Notes under the pieces: generated by a model
What the model saw: only the letters and a program-made list of their open reading frames with translations
Database searches by the model: none
Told to the model about the DNA's origin: nothing
Source of the DNA: RGIG2945 sp045540355
GTDB taxonomy: Bacteria; Bacillota; Clostridia; Oscillospirales; Acutalibacteraceae
Length of the DNA stretch: 64,000 bases
Direction: 5' to 3'
NCBI GenBank assembly: GCA_045540355.1
Contig: JAZQHB010000057.1
Location: 62,001-126,000, forward strand
Part shown: positions 1-9,466 of the stretch, piece by piece
Layout: each line of letters opens with the position of its first letter
Numbering within the stretch: position 1 is the first letter of the stretch
Translations under genes and position numbers: made by a program

Positions 1-188
1 AAATTCATGTCCGAAAAAAGTATTCTGAAGTTATCAAAACCGACAAAATTTTTTTCTGCAGAATAGCCTCCCCACTTATAAAGCGACATTCTGAACACAT
101 TGAAAGTGGGGAGTACAATGAAAAGTATAAAGAGCACAACGGCGGGGAACAGAGATAAGAATATAAATTTTGTACGATTGGAATTCAT
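1..188 (-). CDS. Sugar ABC transporter permease, N-terminal fragment (MalF/UgpA type)
   Basis: Only the first 62 codons lie in the window; the gene runs off the left edge. Reading the minus strand from ATG at 188 gives MNSNRTKFIF followed by a long hydrophobic segment (LFPAVVLFILFIVLPTF) and then a soluble stretch ending near NFRILFSDMN. This is the usual beginning of an MalF/UgpA-type inner subunit of a carbohydrate ABC importer (first transmembrane helix followed by the 'VGFDNF' region). The start lies one base after the stop of the binding-protein gene, so the two are translationally coupled and the operon order is binding protein, permease. Substrate cannot be judged from this fragment. 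Confidence 0.85.
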   Translation of the reverse strand, partial: MNSNRTKFIFLSLFPAVVLFILFIVLPTFNVFRMSLYKWGGYSAEKNFVGFDNFRILFSDMN

Positions 189-189
189 A

Positions 190-1539
190 TTATTTCATAG
201 CTTCGCGAAGCTTGTCGCTTGCTTTTGCGATTCTTGCACGCCAGATATCTACGGTTGTTTCACCGCTTATAACGCTGTCAATTGCTGAAAAAACTTCATC
301 AAAAATGCTTACACCTTCAACGGGCTCGGTGCTTGCAAAGCTACCCATTGCAGCCTTGATGCCGTTGTCATAGATACTGTAGATTTCTTTTTCTTCATCA
401 TCTAAAAATCTGCTGACACCCTTAATCGGCTGAACTGCAACCGCATCGCCTTCATCTGCAAAAATTTCAGCGGCTTTATCTGAATACATAAACGCAATGA
501 ATTTTTTTGCGAGGTCTTTGTTCTTGGCATTTTTCGGAATCCACATCTGCTCGAAAAAGGTGTAGGAATACCTGTCGCCGCCTTCTTTTAAAGCGGGAAG
601 CGGTGCAAATCCCCATTCAAAGTCATCTGACATCGGTGCATCTGCCATTTCGCCCTTGACCCATGTGCCGTTGGGCATAAACAAAGCCTTGTTGTCTAAA
701 ACGAGTTGCTGATTTTTGAGATAATTTTCATTGTTGGCATTTGAAACCGTTGTAGGTTCGGTGTAATCTTTGAGTTTGCCGATTATGCCGAGTGCTTCTT
801 TTGCTTCATCGGAATCCCAGATACCTTCTTTGTAGGTCAAAGCGGAATTATAAAATTCTGTATTTCCGTGAGATGCTAAAAGTGCATAGAAAAATGAGTC
901 AAAATAACCTGATGTCGGATAGGTGAAAAGTGAAATGTTTTCTTCTTTTGCCTTGTCGCCAAGCTTCCACATTTCGTCCCATGTTTCGGGTACAGACCAG
1001 CCTTTTTGTTCAAAGAGTGCCTTATTGTAAAAAAGACCGCATGGGCTATAGAACATCGGTGCAAGATAAAGCTTTCCGTCACCGTAGGGTTTTGTGATAA
1101 GAGTATCGGTAAAGCCGTCAAGCAATTTTTCTTCGACGGTAACTGCCTCACCGGGTACTGTCATCTTAAGAACATCACTTATGTCTTCAAGTGATTTTTC
1201 TTTTGTCAAAGTTTCTGTCAAGGCTTTTTCACGACCTGTTGCAAGGTGAACAACATCGGGATAGTCTCCTGCTTTCATCTGAGGACTTAAAACATCTTCT
1301 ATGGTTTTGCTTGTCGTGACATTGACCGTGACACCGCTGTTTTCTTTTTCAAACTCATCGGCAATTTTTTTCCACATTTCAGAGCCGTAAGCTGATTCCA
1401 AAGCGGCAAAATTCAAAGTGGCATTTGCTGCTTCATCTTCAATTTTTCCGTCTTCATCGTTACTTATATTCTTTCTGCAAGCGGTGAATGTAGTGAGTAC
1501 AAGCAACAAAGAAAATGTAAGTGCTAAAAACTTTTTCAT
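190..1539 (-). CDS. Extracellular solute-binding lipoprotein, carbohydrate ABC importer (family 1)
   Basis: A 449-residue lipoprotein. The N-terminus is a lipoprotein signal (MKKFLALTF, hydrophobic core, lipobox FTAC with Cys21), followed by an acidic Asp/Glu linker and a family 1 sugar-binding fold: 'LESAYGSEMWKKIADEFEKE', 'YPDVVHLATG', 'LFYNKALFEQKGW', 'ALFMPNGTW'. Start chosen at ATG 1539 because GGAGGTATTT lies just upstream; a longer frame reaches 1590 without a better ribosome-binding site. It would deliver an oligosaccharide to the permease encoded immediately downstream on the same strand. The ATPase is not in the window, as is common in Firmicutes where one MsmK serves several importers. 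Substrate unknown. Confidence 0.92.
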   Translation of the reverse strand: MKKFLALTFSLLLVLTTFTACRKNISNDEDGKIEDEAANATLNFAALESAYGSEMWKKIADEFEKENSGVTVNVTTSKTIEDVLSPQMKAGDYPDVVHLATGREKALTETLTKEKSLEDISDVLKMTVPGEAVTVEEKLLDGFTDTLITKPYGDGKLYLAPMFYSPCGLFYNKALFEQKGWSVPETWDEMWKLGDKAKEENISLFTYPTSGYFDSFFYALLASHGNTEFYNSALTYKEGIWDSDEAKEALGIIGKLKDYTEPTTVSNANNENYLKNQQLVLDNKALFMPNGTWVKGEMADAPMSDDFEWGFAPLPALKEGGDRYSYTFFEQMWIPKNAKNKDLAKKFIAFMYSDKAAEIFADEGDAVAVQPIKGVSRFLDDEEKEIYSIYDNGIKAAMGSFASTEPVEGVSIFDEVFSAIDSVISGETTVDIWRARIAKASDKLREAMK

Positions 1540-1644
1540 ATAAATACCTCCTGTATGCTTGTTATTAGCAAAATCTGAAGTAATATTCATTTCAAGTTGT
1601 ATATGTATAAATTGTAAATTTGTTGATTATATTGTGTATAAAAC

Positions 1645-1673
1645 TTGAATTAGCGGCTTTGATATGTTACAAT
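1645..1673 (+). promoter_or_regulatory. Sigma-A-type promoter for the activase gene
   Basis: TTGAAT at 1645-1650, 17-bp spacer, TACAAT at 1668-1673 preceded by TGT (extended -10). It ends about 30 bp before the start codon at 1705 and lies in the gap between the divergent sugar-binding-protein gene and the activase. Confidence 0.6.
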
Positions 1674-1704
1674 GTTATAATCAAACTGTAAGGTGGTGTT
1701 CCTT

Positions 1705-4629
1705 ATGTATTTGGGTATTGATGTTGGTTCAACAACTATAAAGGGTGTTGTTGTTGATGAAAACAGTAAACTCTTATATTCTGTATATCGCAGACATTTT
1801 TCGCAGATTCGCGAAAAAACTATTGAACTTTTAAATGAAGTTAAGGAAAAATTCAAGGATGAACCGATGGGCATCTGCATCTCAGGCTCCGCAGGCATGG
1901 GCATGGCGGAAAGCTGCGGTATTCCTTTTATCCAAGAGGTTTATGCAACAAGAGTTGCCGTCAATAAGCTTTATCCCGAAACCGATACAGTAATTGAACT
2001 CGGCGGTGAAGATGCAAAAGTTTTGTTTTTGACAAACGGACTTGAAGTCAGAATGAACGGTACTTGTGCAGGCGGTACAGGTGCGTTTATTGATCAGATG
2101 TCAGCACTTCTTAATATGTCTCCCGATGAAATGAACGAAGCGGCAAAATCCTCTGAGAAAAGATATTCGGTTGCTTCTCGTTGCGGTGTTTTTGCCAAGA
2201 CAGATGTTCAGCCTCTTCTCAATCAGGGAGCAAAAAAGAGTGATGTTGCATCAAGTATTTTCTATGCGGTTGCAAACCAGACTGTTGCGGGTCTTGCACA
2301 GGGCAGACCGATAATCGGTAATGTTCTGTATCTCGGCGGACCGCTTACATTCTTATCAGAGCTCAGAACAAGCTTTAACAAGGTTTTGAAGCTTGAAGGA
2401 ACTCTGCCCGAAAATTCACTTTACTTTGTTGCGATGGGTGCAGCATTTTCAACTGAAGAAGAAATAAAGCTTTCAGATGCAATTACAAAAATCGAAGGCT
2501 TTACAGGTATAAATTCAAGTGAGTCGACAAGACCTTTGTTTGAAACTCCCGAAGATTATGAGGAATTTAAACAAAGACACGAAAAGGACAGAGTTGAACA
2601 AGCTGACCCCGAGAGTTATTCCGGTAAGGCTTATCTCGGTGTTGATGCAGGTTCGACAACAATCAAAGCTACAATCATCGACGAAGATGAAAATATTTTA
2701 ATCTCAGATTACAGACTTAACAGCGGTAATCCTGTTCCGTTGGTAAGAGAATTTCTTATGAATGTTTACAAGCGGTACCCCAATATCAAAATCTGCGGTG
2801 CGGCTTCGACAGGTTACGGCGAAGATATTATCAGAAACGCGTTTATGTTTGATGACGGTATCGTTGAAACAATGGCTCATTACATGGCGGCTAAAAAGTT
2901 CAACGAAAATGTTGATTTTATCATCGATATCGGCGGTCAGGACATTAAATGCTTTAAAATCAGAAACGGTGCGATTGACAACATCTTCTTAAACGAAGCT
3001 TGTTCATCAGGCTGCGGTTCATTCTTACAGACATTTGCGAATGCATTAGGTTATGATGCACCTGAATTTGCAAAATTAGGTCTTATGGCAGATGCTCCCG
3101 TTGACCTGGGTTCTCGTTGTACCGTATTTATGAACTCATCGGTAAAACAGGCACAGAAAGACGGCGTTTCTGTTGAGAATATTTCAGCAGGTCTTTCAAT
3201 GAGCGTTGTAAAGAATGCGATTTATAAGGTTATCAGAGTTGCAGATGCATCATACCTTGGCGAAAATATCGTTGTTCAGGGCGGTACATTCTTAAACGAT
3301 GCGGTGCTTCGTGCATTCGAGCTCGAAATCGGCAGAAATGTCGCTCGTCCCAATATCGCAGGTCTTATGGGTGCATACGGTACTGCGATTTATGCAAAGA
3401 AAAAATCGAACGGAGAAAGCACGATATTAAATCTTGAAGCATTAGAGAACTTTGTTCACAATGTTAAGGTTGTTCAGTGCGGACTTTGTAACAATAATTG
3501 CCGACTTACCGTTAACGAATTTGACGGCGGCAGAAAATACATAGGCGGTAACCGTTGTGAAAGACCGCTTGCAAAGAAAAGCTCAAAAGAGGAAAAATTA
3601 AACCTCTATGAATACAAAAGACAGTTACTTGATTCATACAAACCCAAATCGGGTAAAAGAGGCAGAATCGGTATTCCGATGGGACTCAATATGTATGAAT
3701 TGTTACCCTTATGGCACACATTATTCACTCATCTTGGTTTTGAAGTTATAACTTCACCGAAGTCCAACAGAAAGCTTTATTTAAAGGGTCAGTACACAAT
3801 TCCGTCAGATACGGTATGTTTCCCGGCAAAGCTTGTTCACGGACACATCGAAGCCTTGCTTGACGAAAAGGTTGATATTATATTCTATCCTTGTCTTGCA
3901 TATAACTTTGATGAAAAAATGGGTGAAAACTTTTACAACTGTCCCGTTGTTGCATATTATCCCGAAGTGCTTCATTCAAATGTAACAAGACTTGAAAAGG
4001 AAACTCGTTTCATCTACGATTATCTTACTTTAAATTCAAAAGATAAGCTTCTTGAAAAGCTTTATAAAATCTTTAAAAAGGATTATTCAATCAAAAAATC
4101 AGAGCTTCGTGAAGCTATCGATAAAGCATTCGAAGAATACGAATCCTTTATGAAAAAAGTCAAGGATATGGCTGATGTTTATATCGAAAAAGCAAGAGAA
4201 AGAGGCTTGCCGATAATCGTACTTGCAGGCAGACCGTACCATATAGATCCCGAAACAAGTCACGGTATCGACGAATTGGTTTGCTCAATGCCAGCGGCTG
4301 TTGTTACTGAAGATTCTGTATTTGACAAGGTCGACAGCGTTGAAACGGGCGTGCTTAACCAGTGGACATACCACTCAAGAATGTATGCTGCTGCAAAATA
4401 TGTCTGCACGCAGGAAGATATGAACTTAGTTCAGATGGTTTCTTTCGGTTGCGGTGTTGATGCCGTAACAACAGATGAGGTCAGAGAAATTTTAGAGTAT
4501 AAAGATAAACTTTATACACAGATAAAGATTGACGAAATAACAAATTTAGGTGCATTGAGAATAAGATTGAGAAGCTTGTTTGCAGCCTTGGATTTGAAAA
4601 AGGAGAACAAGAATGTCACACATACTTAA
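1705..4629 (+). CDS. Tandem acyl-CoA dehydratase activase (BadF/BadG/BcrA/BcrD ATPase x2) with DUF2229-type domain
   Basis: A 974-residue protein with two ASKHA-type ATPase domains. Domain 1 starts MYLGIDVGSTTIKG and has GTCAGGTGAF (about residue 118) and SRCGVFAKTD (about 158). Domain 2 starts near residue 310 with YLGVDAGSTTIKA and has NEACSSGCGSF (about 430) and GSRCTVFMNSS (about 469). The Cys in each pair correspond to ligands of the [4Fe-4S] cluster in HgdC-type activators. From about residue 650 it continues into a DUF2229-like region (RGRIGIPMGLNMYELLPLW). In the known family the activator uses ATP to inject one electron into a 2-hydroxyacyl-CoA dehydratase. Start at ATG 1705 is preferred to an upstream in-frame GTG because AAGGTGG is correctly spaced. 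No dehydratase genes are nearby, so the physiological partner is unknown. Confidence 0.88.
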   Translation: MYLGIDVGSTTIKGVVVDENSKLLYSVYRRHFSQIREKTIELLNEVKEKFKDEPMGICISGSAGMGMAESCGIPFIQEVYATRVAVNKLYPETDTVIELGGEDAKVLFLTNGLEVRMNGTCAGGTGAFIDQMSALLNMSPDEMNEAAKSSEKRYSVASRCGVFAKTDVQPLLNQGAKKSDVASSIFYAVANQTVAGLAQGRPIIGNVLYLGGPLTFLSELRTSFNKVLKLEGTLPENSLYFVAMGAAFSTEEEIKLSDAITKIEGFTGINSSESTRPLFETPEDYEEFKQRHEKDRVEQADPESYSGKAYLGVDAGSTTIKATIIDEDENILISDYRLNSGNPVPLVREFLMNVYKRYPNIKICGAASTGYGEDIIRNAFMFDDGIVETMAHYMAAKKFNENVDFIIDIGGQDIKCFKIRNGAIDNIFLNEACSSGCGSFLQTFANALGYDAPEFAKLGLMADAPVDLGSRCTVFMNSSVKQAQKDGVSVENISAGLSMSVVKNAIYKVIRVADASYLGENIVVQGGTFLNDAVLRAFELEIGRNVARPNIAGLMGAYGTAIYAKKKSNGESTILNLEALENFVHNVKVVQCGLCNNNCRLTVNEFDGGRKYIGGNRCERPLAKKSSKEEKLNLYEYKRQLLDSYKPKSGKRGRIGIPMGLNMYELLPLWHTLFTHLGFEVITSPKSNRKLYLKGQYTIPSDTVCFPAKLVHGHIEALLDEKVDIIFYPCLAYNFDEKMGENFYNCPVVAYYPEVLHSNVTRLEKETRFIYDYLTLNSKDKLLEKLYKIFKKDYSIKKSELREAIDKAFEEYESFMKKVKDMADVYIEKARERGLPIIVLAGRPYHIDPETSHGIDELVCSMPAAVVTEDSVFDKVDSVETGVLNQWTYHSRMYAAAKYVCTQEDMNLVQMVSFGCGVDAVTTDEVREILEYKDKLYTQIKIDEITNLGALRIRLRSLFAALDLKKENKNVTHT

Positions 4630-5860
4630 TACTCCGAATTTTACGGATGAAATGAAAAAAGATTATAAAATACTTATTCCTGATATGCTTCCGATTCACT
4701 TTGCGATGCTGCAGAAGCTTTTCAGAAAGTTCGGCTATAATTGCGAAGTTCTGAAAAATGAGGGTAAAAGTGTTGTTGATACGGGTCTTATGTATGTGCA
4801 TAATGATACCTGCTATCCTGCTTTAATGGTTATCGGGCAGATGATTGATGCTCTTAACAGCGGAAAGTATGACCTTGAGAAAACAGCACTCATGATTACT
4901 CAGACAGGCGGTGGCTGCCGTGCATCAAACTACATAAAGCTTCTGAAAAAAGCACTTCATAAAGCGGGTTACGGAAATATTCCCGTATTAAGCCTTAATT
5001 TTGCAGGTCTTGATAAAGACAGCAGTATGAAATTTACTCCCGAAATGCTTGTAAGTGCAGCTTTGATTATCACTTGCGGTGATATGATTACACTTGTAAG
5101 TAATCAGACAAGACCTTATGAAATCAACAAGGGTGATACCGATAAGCTCATAAACGAGTGGATTGAAAAAATCAATCTTATGATTGATGACGGTGTTAAG
5201 ATGAGTACCGTTAAAGGCATTTTTAAGAGAATTGCAAAATCCTTCTCCGAAATTCCGATGGACAGAACAAGAAAGACTGTCAAGGTTGGTGTTGTCGGTG
5301 AGATTTATGTAAAATATTCAAGCGTTGCAAATAACCGTCTTGAAGAATTTCTTGCAAGTGAAGGTTGCGAGGTAATGGTACCCGGACTTTTGGGCTTCTG
5401 CTATTATTGCATAGTCAACTGGGTAGAAGATTATAACAACTACGGAGGCAAATATTCATCACACCTTATTTTCAAATTTGCGGAAACACTTGTTGCAAAA
5501 TGTGAGGATATGATGATAAATGCAGTCAAGCCTTATGATTGCTTTACCGCACCGACATCATTGCCTGAACTAAAACGACTTGCTCAGGAAGTTATCGGTA
5601 TAGGTTGCAAGATGGGCGAGGGTTGGTTGCTTGTTGGCGAAATGATGGGTCTTATTGAGGACGGATATGAAAATATCGTTTGTGCTCAGCCTTTCGGTTG
5701 TTTGCCCAACCATATCGTAGGTAAAGGTGTTATCAGAAAGATAAGAAACAAGTATTCTGACGCAAACATCGTACCGATCGACTATGACCCGGGTGCTACA
5801 AAGGTTAATCAGGAAAACAGAATAAAGCTCATGTTATCAATAGCGAGAGAAAAGTTATAA
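4613..5860 (+). CDS. HgdB-like protein of the acyl-CoA dehydratase/activase-related family (COG3581-like)
   Basis: A 415-residue protein resembling the C-terminal part of the large activase-related proteins of clostridia: 'YVHNDTCYPALMVIGQMIDAL', 'TQTGGGCRASNY', 'QPFGCLPNHIVGKG'. The conserved Cys (NDTCYPA, GGGCRAS, PFGCLPN) are likely Fe-S ligands as in 2-hydroxyglutaryl-CoA dehydratase D-like components. It overlaps the 3' end of the preceding activase gene by 17 nt in another frame and has its own AAAAAGGAG site, so it is a separate, coupled cistron rather than a sequencing frameshift. In many relatives the two halves are one polypeptide of about 1,400 residues (remembered family knowledge). 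Function of the complex is not established. Confidence 0.8.
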   Translation: MSHILNTPNFTDEMKKDYKILIPDMLPIHFAMLQKLFRKFGYNCEVLKNEGKSVVDTGLMYVHNDTCYPALMVIGQMIDALNSGKYDLEKTALMITQTGGGCRASNYIKLLKKALHKAGYGNIPVLSLNFAGLDKDSSMKFTPEMLVSAALIITCGDMITLVSNQTRPYEINKGDTDKLINEWIEKINLMIDDGVKMSTVKGIFKRIAKSFSEIPMDRTRKTVKVGVVGEIYVKYSSVANNRLEEFLASEGCEVMVPGLLGFCYYCIVNWVEDYNNYGGKYSSHLIFKFAETLVAKCEDMMINAVKPYDCFTAPTSLPELKRLAQEVIGIGCKMGEGWLLVGEMMGLIEDGYENIVCAQPFGCLPNHIVGKGVIRKIRNKYSDANIVPIDYDPGATKVNQENRIKLMLSIAREKL

Positions 5861-5884
5861 ATCTTTCCTTTTTAAAAAGAGGTA

Positions 5885-5913
5885 TTGAAATTTTTGTCGG
5901 ATTGTGATATATT
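5885..5913 (+). promoter_or_regulatory. Promoter of the first lipoprotein gene
   Basis: TTGAAA at 5885-5890, 17-bp spacer, TATATT at 5908-5913, about 40 bp upstream of the TTG start at 5954. Confidence 0.55.
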
Positions 5914-5953
5914 GTCCTTTAGTGATTATTTATTTTGAAAGGAAGTCTTTTAA

Positions 5954-6958
5954 TTGTTTAAAAAGAGTATTGCTTTAATCAGTACAGTATCAATGTTGTT
6001 ATCATTTGCAGCTTGCGGTGAAAACAAAGAACAGGAAACAACAACTGAAAAAGGTGAGGCTGTTGTTGCAACTGATGTTGTAACAAACGAAAATGGTGAA
6101 ACTGAAACTGTAGTTGTTGACGCAACTGAAGAAAACGGTGAAGAAGTCACCAAGAAAGAAGACAAGACAGAAGAAAACGAAACAAAAGAAGATAAAACAA
6201 CAAAGAAGACGGAAAAAGAAGATAAAACTAATAAAGAGGATAAAACAACAACCAAAAAGACAGAAGAAAAAAATACAGAAAAAGAAACAACAACTAAGAA
6301 GAAGGACTCAAAACCCTCAACAAAGAAAGAAATTATTGAGTACTATAACAAGGCAGTTAACAAGGTTAAATCCTCTGCAAAGAGCGTTGTTCGTACCTAT
6401 GACAATTCCACAAATTACAAGGGAATTGTTGAAGCAGGTGGTTTGTCAAAAATCGGTAAATTGTTGATGGATACATTCCTTAAAGAGAATCATGATAAAG
6501 TGGTGTATTCAGGCAAATCCGAGATTGTTGCAAATTTCCCTGTTAAGGGTCAAAGCACAAGTAATATAAATGAAGCAGCAGTCAAAGATGCAAAATGTGT
6601 GGATAAGGGTAATTATTATGAGATTACGCTTACTGCAAATTGCTCGGACTCTAATCCTGATGTCAATCCTTCACTCGGCGGAGGAAAAGTAGGAAAAATG
6701 TTTAATATTCTTGTAGTCAGCGACATCACTGATGCAACTGATAAGGCAGGTGCATTGCTTGAACTTGAAGGTATTAAATATTCATATATGGGCGGCGAAA
6801 TTGTAGCCCGTATTGATAAAAACAGCGGAGAGATGACATATCTCTACACAAAGCTCCCCATGGTATTAAGCTTTGGAAAAGCAAGAGCATTAGCGATAGT
6901 TGTTAAGAATGCTGCAATCGGACTTCAGTTCGAAAACAAATGGGAAATCAATTGGTAA
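5954..6958 (+). CDS. Lipoprotein with Lys/Glu/Thr-rich linker, local paralogue family (member 1)
   Basis: A 334-residue predicted lipoprotein starting at TTG 5954, with GAAAGGAAG upstream. The signal is MFKKSIALIS with lipobox FAAC (GENKEQ follows). Residues of roughly 30-125 form a low-complexity linker of Thr, Lys, Glu and Asp (repeats of KEDKTT and TTKK). The C-terminal domain starts 'KKEIIEYYNKAVNKVKSSAK', the same opening as the lipoproteins at 13.9-20.8 kb ('EIVNAYKKAANRTKAQ'). The linker probably spans the cell wall and displays the C-terminal domain. It has its own promoter and a strong terminator. No enzyme motif is recognisable; function unknown. Confidence 0.8.
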   Translation: MFKKSIALISTVSMLLSFAACGENKEQETTTEKGEAVVATDVVTNENGETETVVVDATEENGEEVTKKEDKTEENETKEDKTTKKTEKEDKTNKEDKTTTKKTEEKNTEKETTTKKKDSKPSTKKEIIEYYNKAVNKVKSSAKSVVRTYDNSTNYKGIVEAGGLSKIGKLLMDTFLKENHDKVVYSGKSEIVANFPVKGQSTSNINEAAVKDAKCVDKGNYYEITLTANCSDSNPDVNPSLGGGKVGKMFNILVVSDITDATDKAGALLELEGIKYSYMGGEIVARIDKNSGEMTYLYTKLPMVLSFGKARALAIVVKNAAIGLQFENKWEINW

Positions 6959-6969
6959 TTAAATTGAAT

Positions 6970-7004
6970 AAAGACCCGGAATCGAGTGATTTCGGGTCTT
7001 TTTT
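6970..7004 (+). terminator. Rho-independent terminator after lipoprotein member 1
   Basis: Stem AAAGACCCG ... CGGGTCTTT, extended by AATC/GATT around the tetraloop GAGT, followed by a run of T residues ending at 7004. The next gene begins only 18 bp later. Confidence 0.9.
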
Positions 7005-7021
7005 GAGAAATGAGGATTAAG

Positions 7022-8182
7022 ATGGCAGAAATATGCAAGGTATATAAAAGATGCGGCGGTTGTCAGCTTCAGCATTTGAGTTATGAAGAACAGCTGGCAT
7101 ATAAGCAGAGAACGGTCAAAAGACTTATGGGTAAATACTGTAAGGTCGAGCCCATAATCGGAATGGACAACCCGTATCATTACAGAAATAAAGTTCAGGC
7201 AGCTTTTACAAGAGACAGATTCGGAAATATAATTTCAGGTGTTTACCAATCAAACTCACATAAGGTTGTAAAAGTAAGTGAGTGTCAGATAGAGGACAGA
7301 AAAGCCGATGAAATAATCTGCACAATCAGAAATCTCTGCAAGGATTTCAAAATCGCACCTTACGATGAAGACAGCCGCAGAGGCTTACTTCGTCATGTGC
7401 TGATTAAGAGAGGTTTCACAAGCGGTGAAATTATGGTGGTGCTTGTGACGGCAAGTCCGATTTTGCCCGCTAAAAACAATTTTGTAAAAGCACTGCTTAA
7501 AAAGCACCCCAAAATCACAACAATAATTCAGAATATCAACAGAATGAATACCAACCTCGTTTTAGGCGACAGGGAAATCGTATTATACGGCGACGGTTTT
7601 ATAAAGGATACTCTCTGCGGTTGCGTGTTCAGAATTTCATCAAGGTCTTTCTATCAGATAAACCCCGTACAGACTGAAATCCTCTATTCAAAAGCAATCG
7701 AATTTGCAGACCTTACAGGAAAAGAATTGTGTATAGATGCCTACTGCGGTATCGGTACAATCGGTATCATCGCTGCACAAAAAACAAAAAATGTGATTGG
7801 TGTTGAGCTTAACACAGAAGCATTCAGAGATGCAATAATCAATGCAAAAATCAACAAAACAAAGAACATATATTTCTATAATGCCGATGCAGGTAAATTT
7901 ATGGTCGGCATGGCAGAGGATAATCAAAAAGCTGATGTAGTATTTATGGACCCGCCGAGAGCAGGCAGTGATGTGAATTTTCTTTCATCAGTAGTAAAGC
8001 TTTCTCCAAAAAAAGTGGTCTATGTTTCCTGCAACCCCGAAACATTAGCAAGGGATACCGAATATCTCGTAAACCACGGCTACGAAGTTAAAAAAATCCA
8101 ACCTGTCGATATGTTCCCGCACACTTCCCATGTAGAATCAGTCGTTCTGTTTCAGCAACTAAGTATGCCTTACGGCAAGTAA
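7022..8182 (+). CDS. 23S rRNA (uracil-5-)-methyltransferase, RlmD/TrmA family
   Basis: A 386-residue SAM-dependent methyltransferase that makes 5-methyluridine in RNA. The N-terminus has the [4Fe-4S] cysteine set (CKVYKRCGGCQLQHL). The C-terminal half has the SAM motif DAYCGIGTIGIIAA, the DPPRAG motif, and the catalytic Cys in VSCNPETLARD. The N-terminal TRAM domain found in many relatives is absent: the protein begins directly at the cluster. Start set at ATG 7022 because GAGG lies 6 nt upstream; an ATG at 7010 has no ribosome-binding site and abuts the previous terminator. RlmD, RlmCD and TrmA cannot be told apart from sequence alone. Confidence 0.9.
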   Translation: MAEICKVYKRCGGCQLQHLSYEEQLAYKQRTVKRLMGKYCKVEPIIGMDNPYHYRNKVQAAFTRDRFGNIISGVYQSNSHKVVKVSECQIEDRKADEIICTIRNLCKDFKIAPYDEDSRRGLLRHVLIKRGFTSGEIMVVLVTASPILPAKNNFVKALLKKHPKITTIIQNINRMNTNLVLGDREIVLYGDGFIKDTLCGCVFRISSRSFYQINPVQTEILYSKAIEFADLTGKELCIDAYCGIGTIGIIAAQKTKNVIGVELNTEAFRDAIINAKINKTKNIYFYNADAGKFMVGMAEDNQKADVVFMDPPRAGSDVNFLSSVVKLSPKKVVYVSCNPETLARDTEYLVNHGYEVKKIQPVDMFPHTSHVESVVLFQQLSMPYGK

Positions 8183-8239
8183 TTTATTTTCGGCAGAGCA
8201 AAAACAACGATTGATTTTTGGTAAATACGAGGAAGAATT

Positions 8240-9466
8240 ATGACAAAGATTTCAAGATTCAAATCAAATATATTTTTATATTTTTGGTTGTCGGTTACGG
8301 GAGCGCATTTTTTGTTGCCGCTTAATTGGGGTGATGATAAAATTTTTAATTCTGAAACCATAAAATCGTTTGCGGATTTTTTAGACGGAAGTTCGCGTAT
8401 CTTGACCGACACGATGACTTATGTGTTTTGCAGATGGCACATCTTATGGCGGATAATCAATCCGTTAGTTGTACTACTGCTGGCGTATGTGATTTGCAAA
8501 CTGCTATCCAATATATATAACAAGTCTGTTTTGACCGTCTGTCTTACGGTTTTATATCCCACAATGGTAATGGTTGATGCGGGGTTTATTGCAACAACCG
8601 TCAACTATTTATGGCCGATAACATTCGGATTATTTAACTTGTATATATTGAAAAAAGATATCGAAAAATGCAAAGTGCCTTTATGGCAAAGAGTTTTAGG
8701 AATAATCTCATTGGTGTATGCAATCAATATGGAGCAGATGACTTTAGTGCTTACTTCGGTCTTTTTGCTTGCAATTGTTTGGCAGGTTTACAAAAAGGAG
8801 ATAAAAGCATTTACGGTAATTCAAACAATAATGAGTGTGTGCGGTTTGGTTTATGCATACCTTGGGAATATCATGCAGGATAACTCAAGAATGGTCAGAG
8901 AAATCGGCAGATATTTTCCGAATTTTGAAAGTCTTAATATTTTTCAGAAAATTGAGATGGGATTTTCTTCAACATTTTTCTGCATGATAATGACAATTAG
9001 TTTTGCATCGGTTGCGTTTTTGTTTTTTACTTCCTCTATTTCATTTGTGATGTTTAAAAGCAGAGCGAAAAAATGGCAGAAAATTATTTCACTTATTCCG
9101 CCTGTTTCATCTGTAATTTGTTCTGTTACCAACACGATTTTTAACTTCACCAAAACGGAACATTTCAAAATGACAAAAGCAGAATACAGATTTGATTTTA
9201 TAGCGGATATTTTTTATCTTATAATAATTGCGATAATTATTTATGAATTATACATATTGATTGATAACAAAACTGATTTAATAAAAGCTTTATTTGTGTT
9301 GGTTCTTGGGCTTGGCACAAGAATGGTAATGGGTTTTTCTCCGACGGTATGGGCTTCGGGTTACAGAACTTTTGCTATTATGTTTATCGGGTTTATTATG
9401 GTCGGTGTATTTATAAGCCGACAAAAAGATTTGAATCGAGGTAAAAATGAAACTGCTTGTAAGTGA
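8240..9466 (+). CDS. Polytopic membrane protein, possibly DUF6056-like
   Basis: A 408-residue protein with about ten hydrophobic segments. The first loop carries 'LNWGDDKIFNSETIKSFADF', an early acidic pair after helix 1 that recalls the DD motif of GT-C-like lipid-linked sugar transferases and DUF6056 proteins; this link is an inference. The start has GAGGAAGA upstream. It overlaps the next gene (Cof phosphatase) by 20 nt, so the two are likely co-transcribed. The exact role is unknown; a cell-envelope glycosylation function is one possibility. Confidence 0.65.
   Translation: MTKISRFKSNIFLYFWLSVTGAHFLLPLNWGDDKIFNSETIKSFADFLDGSSRILTDTMTYVFCRWHILWRIINPLVVLLLAYVICKLLSNIYNKSVLTVCLTVLYPTMVMVDAGFIATTVNYLWPITFGLFNLYILKKDIEKCKVPLWQRVLGIISLVYAINMEQMTLVLTSVFLLAIVWQVYKKEIKAFTVIQTIMSVCGLVYAYLGNIMQDNSRMVREIGRYFPNFESLNIFQKIEMGFSSTFFCMIMTISFASVAFLFFTSSISFVMFKSRAKKWQKIISLIPPVSSVICSVTNTIFNFTKTEHFKMTKAEYRFDFIADIFYLIIIAIIIYELYILIDNKTDLIKALFVLVLGLGTRMVMGFSPTVWASGYRTFAIMFIGFIMVGVFISRQKDLNRGKNETACK

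Noticed and set aside
6114..6467. Lys/Gln-rich 117-codon frame inside lipoprotein member 1
   Set aside because: Frame-shifted reading of the A-rich linker with no start signal.
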